Assembly: GCA_965178525.1 (NCBI GenBank)
Contig: CBCXVS010000223.1
Span: 1-12,914, forward strand
From: CBCXVS01 sp965178525
Lineage (GTDB): Bacteria; Tectomicrobia; Entotheonellia; Entotheonellales; Entotheonellaceae
DNA length: 12,914 nucleotides
Reading direction: 5' to 3'
A model generated the notes under the pieces. That model made no database searches. It saw only the letters and a program-made list of their open reading frames with translations, and was not told the DNA's origin. The stretch's first letter is position 1. Each line of letters starts with the position of its first letter. The translations under genes were made by a program, and so were the position numbers. Of this stretch, positions 8,444 to 12,914 are shown in pieces.

Positions 8444-9079
8444 GTGGATGCTGCAGCGGACATGGTAACACCAGAATATTCACTGAACCGAAATCTCATC
8501 GCGTTCAGTGAGTCTATCGAGCCCCTGGAGAGCGCCGGCCAACGGATTGTCCTGTGTTTGGATGAGTTCGAAAATACCTTCAAGCACCGCGGGCACTTCA
8601 CAGAAGATTTTTTTGATCACATGCGGTCCCAGTTCAATATGCCCAAGCTGGCGTTTGTGACCGGGACGCAGCATCCGTTACAGGACCTGTCGTTGGAAGG
8701 CAGATTGACGTCTCCGTTTTACAATGTGTTTACGGGTTCTCCGCTGGAAGAATTCACGAAGGACGAGGCGTACCACTTTGTTGTGACCCAAGGCGATAAG
8801 GTGAACTTCACGTACAACGAACTTGGCTTTGTCTTTTCCTATTTGTAGCTCCACCCCCTGAAATTGCAGATCTTGTGTGACTGGGTCGTGAGAAACCGGC
8901 AGCGCCGACTTCCGGAGCGAGACTTGCTCAAAGAAATCACGAAGGAGTTTAATACGTTTTTTGTGGGTAGGTTCTCTCCCAGACAACTTCTGCGTCTCAA
9001 GAAAACGGTGAGCCTGGACAATATCAAGAGGATACTGGAAACTGTCAAGGCGGGAAGGGATATATTCAAGGATTCCTAG
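8444..9079 (+). pseudogene. Truncated AAA/STAND-type ATPase remnant with in-frame TAG
   Basis: The single reading frame carries the second half of a P-loop ATPase. A Walker B-like RIVLCLDEFENTF is encoded near 8543-8581, followed by a sensor-1 strand (KLAFVTGTQHPL), SPFYNVFTGSPLEEFTKDEA, and HPLKLQILCDWVV, which corresponds to the (G)HPxxLQ motif typical of STAND/ORC-like ATPases. The Walker A (P-loop) half is missing: the frame opens only after a TAA at 8441, 15 bases past the preceding gene. TAG at 8846-8848 interrupts it between SYL and LHPLKLQ, and the same frame then runs to TAG at 9079. No ribosome binding site precedes the GTG at 8444 or the ATG at 8462. Base composition is more AT-rich than neighbours, suggesting acquisition and decay. 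Without a P-loop it cannot bind ATP conventionally. A functional partner of the next gene is possible but less likely. Confidence 0.75.
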
Positions 9080-9084
9080 AGCGC

Positions 9085-11301
9085 ATGAGACGTCCGTTTT
9101 TTAATGAATCATGCCGATTGATTTACCTCGCGATCTTCAAGCCGCTCACACTTGCGACTGAAACCGAACAGTTGACCCGAAAGGATGCAGTGCTAATGGT
9201 TCTCAAACTCCTTCCGGGCACCAGTGCGTTGCTTATCGCCATTATCGCGATCGCTGGGATTTTCCGCCAGTTGGTGGGTTATCCGTTTGACCGGGCTTCA
9301 TATCTGTCCGCGGTTATTGCATTGTTGCTGGGCTTCGGGCTGGCCGCCGGGCTAGGCTTCGGGCTGGCCGTCGAGTGGGTTGGCAGGCTATTCTTCGGGC
9401 TGGCCGCCGGGCTGGGCTTCGGGCTAGTCGGCAGGCCGGTCAACGATCCGGGCAACGGACGGATGGTTGTGCTGGGCTACGGGCTGCTCGCCGGGCTGCT
9501 CGCCCGGCTGCTCGCCCCGCAGGCTGATGGCCTGAACGCCGGACTAACCGCTGGGCTGGTATGCCTTATAAGCTACGCGTTTACCTTCTATCGGCCTTTC
9601 TACCTACCGATTTACATTTGGCAGTATTGGAAAGCCAACCAAGCGGCAGACCCCTTCAAAAGCTTTCACCACTCACCAGTGTACTGGGATGAAGTCATCG
9701 CCATGCCGCTGCCGTATCTGGTGAACTGGCTCATCCGATGTGTACACCATGATCGCGAGCGCGGTCTCGCGGAAATCCGCTTTGTCACGGCCCAGCGCCC
9801 TTTCCAGCGGCGCGCCGCCCAAAAGGCGCTCATCGCGCTCGCGGTAGAAGACTTGCAGCGTATGGAGAGCCTGGATGATCTAGCAAAATCGGCGCAGGTG
9901 TTAGCGTTTCTCCCCACCGATGCAGAATATGCTCCGGATGGTTTATCCGATGCCCGGCGGCATGTGGAGGCGGTTTCCCAGCTCGCACGAGATTACCAGA
10001 CGCGGATAACACCCGTTGGCCGGTTGCAGCTCCTGGAGGAACTGCGACAGGAGCTGCAAGCATTTCGCGATGGCATGACACTCGTCAAGCGGCCGGTTGG
10101 GCAGAGCTTGCAGCCCCTGGCGCTGTGCTGGCTGAGTCTGGTCGACAAGGAAGCAACGGCATGCCGGGAGACGCTGGCCTTTACGCCCATTCCCAATCCG
10201 TATATCGTCGGCAATCTGCTCCAATACCGGGATGACAACCTCTTCAAAGGCCGCAAAGATATCATCGTCGCCATCGAAGAAAACATTATCAACCCGAGCC
10301 AACGGCCGGCCTTGTTGCTCTATGGCCGTCGACGCATCGGCAAAACGTCCACGCTATTGCACCTGCCCCGCCTGTTGAGCAGTCAGTTTATCCCGATTTT
10401 TATCGATTTCCAGGATGCCAGATGGCGCGAGAGTGATGCTGTGTTTGGTTACCAACTGGCACGGTCCATCGTTTCCGAGGTCAACAAACGCGAGGCGGGA
10501 AAAGGTCTTGCCGATCCGCGCTTAGAATCGTTTGAAAGGTATCCCTTCACGGTGCTCGCTGAAACACTTGATGCGCTGGAAGATTGGTCTCGGCAGATGC
10601 GGAAACAACTGCTCCTCACCTTTGACGAGTATGAGAAATTGGAAGAAGGGCTGCGCGCGGGAAAGATCACCACGGAAATCCTCAACCTTATCCGATATAT
10701 CGTGCAGCATCGTGAGCAAATCGTCGTGCTCTTCTCCGGCAGCCACCGCTTTGAAGAGGCCCAGAGCGTGAACTGGGCGGATTACCTGATCAATGTGAAA
10801 ATGATCGAACTCAGTTTTCTCGCGCCTGACGATGCGCGCGAGTTAATCACGCAACCCGTGCCCAATCTGCAGTATGCGTCTCATGTCGACGACGCCATCA
10901 TCCAACTAACCCACGGTCAGCCCTACCTGTTGCAAGCCATGGCATCCGAATTGGTGAACGATCTGAATGCGCAAAAAAGACTGGTGGCCACGCCAGACGA
11001 CCTGGACGTGGCCATCGAAAAGGTCTTGGTCACGGCCCAGGCCTATTTCTTTTTCACCTGGCAAGAGGATTGCTCCGAGGCGGAGCGGGAGATGTTACGC
11101 ACGATGGCAGCGCATGGCACGACCGAACTCGCACGAACACCCCATCAGGAGACGCTGCAAGCCCTTTGTCGGAAGGACATGTTGCAATACACCGAGGGGC
11201 GCTATCACTTTACCATCGAACTCTTTCGCCGATGGGTGGTGAAAACCCAGATGGTCGATTCATCCTCCGACATGGTGACGCATTCGGGTCATAAGCCGTG
11301 A
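9085..11301 (+). CDS. Membrane-anchored AAA/STAND-like P-loop ATPase
   Basis: A 738-aa protein of unknown role. Residues about 37-175 form a membrane domain: hydrophobic segments near 37-62, 72-95, 102-116, 127-143 and 152-176, several built from GLAAGLGFGL-type Gly/Leu repeats. Residues 200-365 are a soluble, mostly helical linker. The ATPase follows, with Walker A GRRRIGKT (414-421, K420), Walker B LLLTFDEYE (509-517, D514/E515), sensor-1-like IVVLFSGSH (546-554) and HGQPYLLQ (610-617). A winged-helix-like tail ends near 720. This order fits STAND/AAA ATPases used as nucleotide-driven switches, with the membrane domain as the likely effector or anchor; that is inference. The ATG at 9085 lies 5 bases after the remnant ATPase and lacks a clear ribosome binding site, so a later start such as 9103 or beyond is possible. 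It ends with TGA and is intact. Confidence 0.85.
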   Translation: MRRPFFNESCRLIYLAIFKPLTLATETEQLTRKDAVLMVLKLLPGTSALLIAIIAIAGIFRQLVGYPFDRASYLSAVIALLLGFGLAAGLGFGLAVEWVGRLFFGLAAGLGFGLVGRPVNDPGNGRMVVLGYGLLAGLLARLLAPQADGLNAGLTAGLVCLISYAFTFYRPFYLPIYIWQYWKANQAADPFKSFHHSPVYWDEVIAMPLPYLVNWLIRCVHHDRERGLAEIRFVTAQRPFQRRAAQKALIALAVEDLQRMESLDDLAKSAQVLAFLPTDAEYAPDGLSDARRHVEAVSQLARDYQTRITPVGRLQLLEELRQELQAFRDGMTLVKRPVGQSLQPLALCWLSLVDKEATACRETLAFTPIPNPYIVGNLLQYRDDNLFKGRKDIIVAIEENIINPSQRPALLLYGRRRIGKTSTLLHLPRLLSSQFIPIFIDFQDARWRESDAVFGYQLARSIVSEVNKREAGKGLADPRLESFERYPFTVLAETLDALEDWSRQMRKQLLLTFDEYEKLEEGLRAGKITTEILNLIRYIVQHREQIVVLFSGSHRFEEAQSVNWADYLINVKMIELSFLAPDDARELITQPVPNLQYASHVDDAIIQLTHGQPYLLQAMASELVNDLNAQKRLVATPDDLDVAIEKVLVTAQAYFFFTWQEDCSEAEREMLRTMAAHGTTELARTPHQETLQALCRKDMLQYTEGRYHFTIELFRRWVVKTQMVDSSSDMVTHSGHKP
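9334..9435 (+). repeat. 60-bp-period direct repeat inside the ATPase membrane domain
   Basis: The block starting TTCGGGCTGGCCGCCGGGCT at 9334 recurs at 9394 with one change in the first 30 bases and then ends earlier. Each copy encodes FGLAAGLGFGL plus a short spacer. It lies wholly within coding sequence and keeps the frame. Confidence 0.85.
9481..9516 (+). repeat. 12-bp tandem repeat (GGGCTGCTCGCC x3) in the membrane domain
   Basis: Three consecutive 12-bp units (the third begins with C instead of G) encode GLLAGLLARLLA, part of the fourth hydrophobic segment. The unit length is a multiple of three, so copy-number changes would add or remove four residues without a frameshift. Confidence 0.85.
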
Positions 11302-11352
11302 GGGAAAAAGGGAACGCAACCCGCAGCAGCGCCGGCCGGCAGCGGCTCCCGC

Positions 11353-12303
11353 TTAGAGCATGGCTAATGGCGTAATCGGCGACCCCGTCACCCCGGGGAA
11401 ATGCAGGGGCGCCACCACGAACATAAAATCCCAGCGGTTCAGCCGTTCGCAGTGCCCCACGAGATCCTCAAATTGCGCCGCATCGATCAGCCACAGGCCC
11501 ATCGCCACAATGCCGACCTGATGGATCGGGATATCAAACGTCTCATAACCGCTGGGATTCACATCCTGGGACGCGTCGGCGACAATGACGGACACCCCGC
11601 GCTCATGCAGCCAGGGCAGCGCGGCCGCATGCAGGCCAGGCCGGCCGATTTCTCTGGATACCGCGCCCGCCTGCTCCCACCGCTTGAACCACCCCAAGCG
11701 CAGGCAGAGGGCATCGCCCTCTTCGACCCATACGCCCTGGGCCTGCTCGGCCGCCTCCAAGTCCTCCGGAAAGACGCCCTCACCGGCCTCCAGCCATTCT
11801 TTGCCCCGCACTTTCGTGATGTCCAACAAGACACCTCGGGTGACGATGCCGTCTTTGAGGACTTCGATCCCCTCTGCGGTGGCGCCACGGCTAGTCGTGA
11901 CCAAGTCGGCCGAACGGCCGTTGTACATCTTGCCTTCCCAAAAGATATGACACAGGGAATCGATATGCGTAATGGTCAGTCCGTGAAACCCCATGCCAAT
12001 GAAATCGGACGAGATTTGACGGGGTCCACGCTCGTGGGCCGACGGCAGACAATGCGCTTCCCCACTCTCCATCATGAAATGCAGGGGCGGTATGACCACA
12101 TCCGCTGCCGCACTGGAGACCAGGGGCCGGGCGCATCCGACCGTCATGCCCTCGCGAATCAGAGCCGATGCTTGCGCCCGTTTCTCAGGCGTGACCAGAT
12201 TCAGCGTGCCGAGCTGGTCGTCATCGCCCCAGCGCCCCCAGTTGCTCAGACTAGTAAAGTAACCTAAGACGTCCGATTCGCTTGGAATGTGTTGCACGGC
12301 CAT
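11353..12303 (-). CDS. Cyclase-family metal-dependent hydrolase (kynurenine formamidase-like fold)
   Basis: This is a 316-aa protein of the cyclase family (PF04199 type), whose members hydrolyse amide or lactam bonds using a bound divalent metal; examples are KynB and isatin hydrolase. The metal-binding signature HxDxxxHxxxxG is present as HIDSLCHIFWEG (H113, D115, H119, G124). The N-terminal NWGRWGDDDQLGTLNLV, GDALCLRLGW and the VIVADASQD block are typical of the 310-330-aa branch of the family, whose substrates are mostly unknown, so no specific name is given. The ATG at 12303 is preferred over the in-frame TTG at 12309 because GGAGGT sits 5 bases upstream. No signal peptide is seen. It is monocistronic here, converging on the ATPase gene with a 51-bp gap and no clear terminator. 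It ends with TAA. Confidence 0.9.
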   Translation of the reverse strand: MAVQHIPSESDVLGYFTSLSNWGRWGDDDQLGTLNLVTPEKRAQASALIREGMTVGCARPLVSSAAADVVIPPLHFMMESGEAHCLPSAHERGPRQISSDFIGMGFHGLTITHIDSLCHIFWEGKMYNGRSADLVTTSRGATAEGIEVLKDGIVTRGVLLDITKVRGKEWLEAGEGVFPEDLEAAEQAQGVWVEEGDALCLRLGWFKRWEQAGAVSREIGRPGLHAAALPWLHERGVSVIVADASQDVNPSGYETFDIPIHQVGIVAMGLWLIDAAQFEDLVGHCERLNRWDFMFVVAPLHFPGVTGSPITPLAML

Positions 12304-12308
12304 GATCA

Positions 12309-12314
12309 ACCTCC
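12309..12314 (-). promoter_or_regulatory. Ribosome binding site deciding the ATG start of the cyclase-family gene
   Basis: GGAGGT on the minus strand lies 5 bases before ATG at 12301-12303. The alternative TTG start overlaps it and is therefore unlikely. Confidence 0.75.
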
Positions 12315-12648
12315 GTATTGTGTATGGCCACCTCTTCGATGCTCAAGCTGCTCTCCCCTGTTATAGCACGGAAATAGCACGCAACAGTAGGGTGGAATCC
12401 TCGTGCTGTGCAACTCCATTGACAACACGGCGCCCTACGGCTCACATGAGGCCGCGCCCTGGCAGGTCATGGTAGTTGGCCAGTTTTTGAGCCATTTGAC
12501 GATGACCAGTCAACATCTCACCACGCATCACAGGCGCCATCATGCCGTCATCGCATCGTGCACATCGGGAAGCGTGAAGTCTTGAGCGCGCTCAGGGTTA
12601 CACAGGCGTTACGCATTCCGACTCTCTCCTGCTCCCTTCAGTATAAAA
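12315..12648. other. Intergenic stretch without recognisable gene
   Basis: Only short frames occur on either strand, none with a convincing ribosome binding site or family resemblance. A perfect 12-bp palindrome TGAGCGCGCTCA lies at 12583-12594, about 55 bases upstream of the -35 box of the promoter at 12649. It could be an operator, but it is also within chance. I see no tRNA, transposase fragment or convincing terminator. Confidence 0.5.
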
Positions 12649-12677
12649 TTGTCATCACATATTTCTCAGCGTATAAT
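12649..12677 (+). promoter_or_regulatory. Strong sigma70 promoter near the right edge
   Basis: TTGTCA (12649-12654, 5 of 6), a 17-base spacer and a perfect TATAAT (12672-12677). Predicted transcription start is near 12684. A 6-bp inverted repeat CTCAAT/ATTGAG (12683-12688 and 12702-12707) would form a hairpin at the very 5' end of the transcript. The likely target is the gene starting at 12910, which would leave a leader of about 226 nt. Confidence 0.7.
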
Positions 12678-12873
12678 GCCGCCTCAATTATACAAAACCG
12701 GATTGAGCCTCTATTCAACAGATACTGTCATACGAGATCAAACGAGCGACATGTATCATGACGGTTTTAAGTACCCACTATGCCAACAGACCCCAGATAC
12801 ATTTTGTTTCACTGCAGACACACAGTTCGGTCTAACTCGAATGGCCTTAAGTGAAGCTCTAACTGCATGTCGT

Positions 12874-12886
12874 GTCAACGGTTGAC
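12874..12886. promoter_or_regulatory. Inverted repeat GTCAAC-g-GTTGAC
   Basis: Perfect 6-bp arms separated by a single base form a compact operator-like palindrome, ending 23 bases before the predicted ATG at 12910. The one-base centre makes an RNA hairpin impossible, so a protein-binding site is the more natural reading. Function is unproven. Confidence 0.3.
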
Positions 12887-12909
12887 GCAACACATGAGGG
12901 GGTTTTGTC

Positions 12910-12914
12910 ATGAG
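12910..12914 (+). CDS. Probable gene start running off the right edge
   Basis: GAGGGGG at 12896-12902 lies 7 bases before ATG at 12910, a good Shine-Dalgarno arrangement, and a strong promoter lies upstream. Only the first codon is in the window, so nothing can be said about the product. Confidence 0.35.

Noticed and set aside
9085..9500. Gly/Leu repeats as a CRISPR-like or mobile-element repeat
   Set aside because: The repeats are coding, in frame, with no unique spacers or terminal inverted repeats; they are protein repeats.
11302..11352. GC-rich stretch with GCCGGCCGGC as a possible bidirectional terminator
   Set aside because: The palindrome is only 10 bases with no loop, flanking bases do not pair, and no T-run follows on either strand.
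12430..12550. Short minus-strand frame (MMAPVMRGEMLTGHRQMAQKL...)
   Set aside because: About 33 codons, no ribosome binding site and no recognised family; not enough to call a gene.
12403..12585. 60-codon plus-strand frame containing a trypsin-like 'APWQVMV' string
   Set aside because: No catalytic residues, no ribosome binding site and far too short for a protease; a chance match.

Overview
The window looks like chromosomal DNA from an uncultured, fairly GC-rich bacterium. The left edge is the 5' two-thirds of a 16S rRNA gene with ordinary bacterial landmarks (the 27F, 338, 515 and 806 primer regions are recognisable), and the protein genes are bacterial housekeeping types with Shine-Dalgarno sites. 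I cannot place it in a phylum from memory. A Tectomicrobia/Entotheonella-, NC10- or Rokubacteria-like lineage is only a guess.

Layout, left to right. Positions 1-1011 (minus) are a partial 16S gene running off the left edge, driven by a near-perfect sigma70 promoter at 1129-1157. Divergent from it is a right-handed parallel beta-helix (NosD/DUF1565-like) gene at 1361-2653, split by one in-frame TAG. Converging on that are hemW (haem chaperone, minus, ends at 2687) and lepA (elongation factor 4, minus, 3868-5670). These two are nearly contiguous and probably one transcript. Divergent from lepA is a glutamine-dependent NAD+ synthetase gene (nadE, 5947-8070), followed after 26 bp by a small acidic CcbP-like calcium-binding protein gene (8097-8429). 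Next is a decayed AAA/STAND ATPase remnant (8444-9079), which lacks its Walker A region and also carries an in-frame TAG. Five bases later starts a 738-aa ATPase with an N-terminal Gly/Leu-rich membrane domain (9085-11301). A cyclase-family metal hydrolase gene (minus, 11353-12303) converges on it. The last 600 bases hold no recognisable gene, but they contain a strong promoter at 12649-12677 and a good ribosome binding site in front of an ATG at 12910, so another gene probably begins at the right edge.

What stands out. (1) LepA has glutamate in place of the invariant P-loop lysine, in an otherwise intact GTPase. (2) Two different genes are each interrupted by a single in-frame TAG with homology continuing in the same frame, while lepA uses TAG as its true terminator. 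(3) The 16S gene carries a G19-C916 pair in the central pseudoknot where A-U or C-G is expected. The covariation supports the sequence and means a mismatch to both 27F and 907R/926R-type primers. (4) The membrane-anchored ATPase, with internal DNA repeats in its membrane domain and a decayed relative beside it, is the best candidate for a signalling or conflict gene. Nothing here is a clear multi-gene novel system. No transposase, tRNA or CRISPR array was seen.
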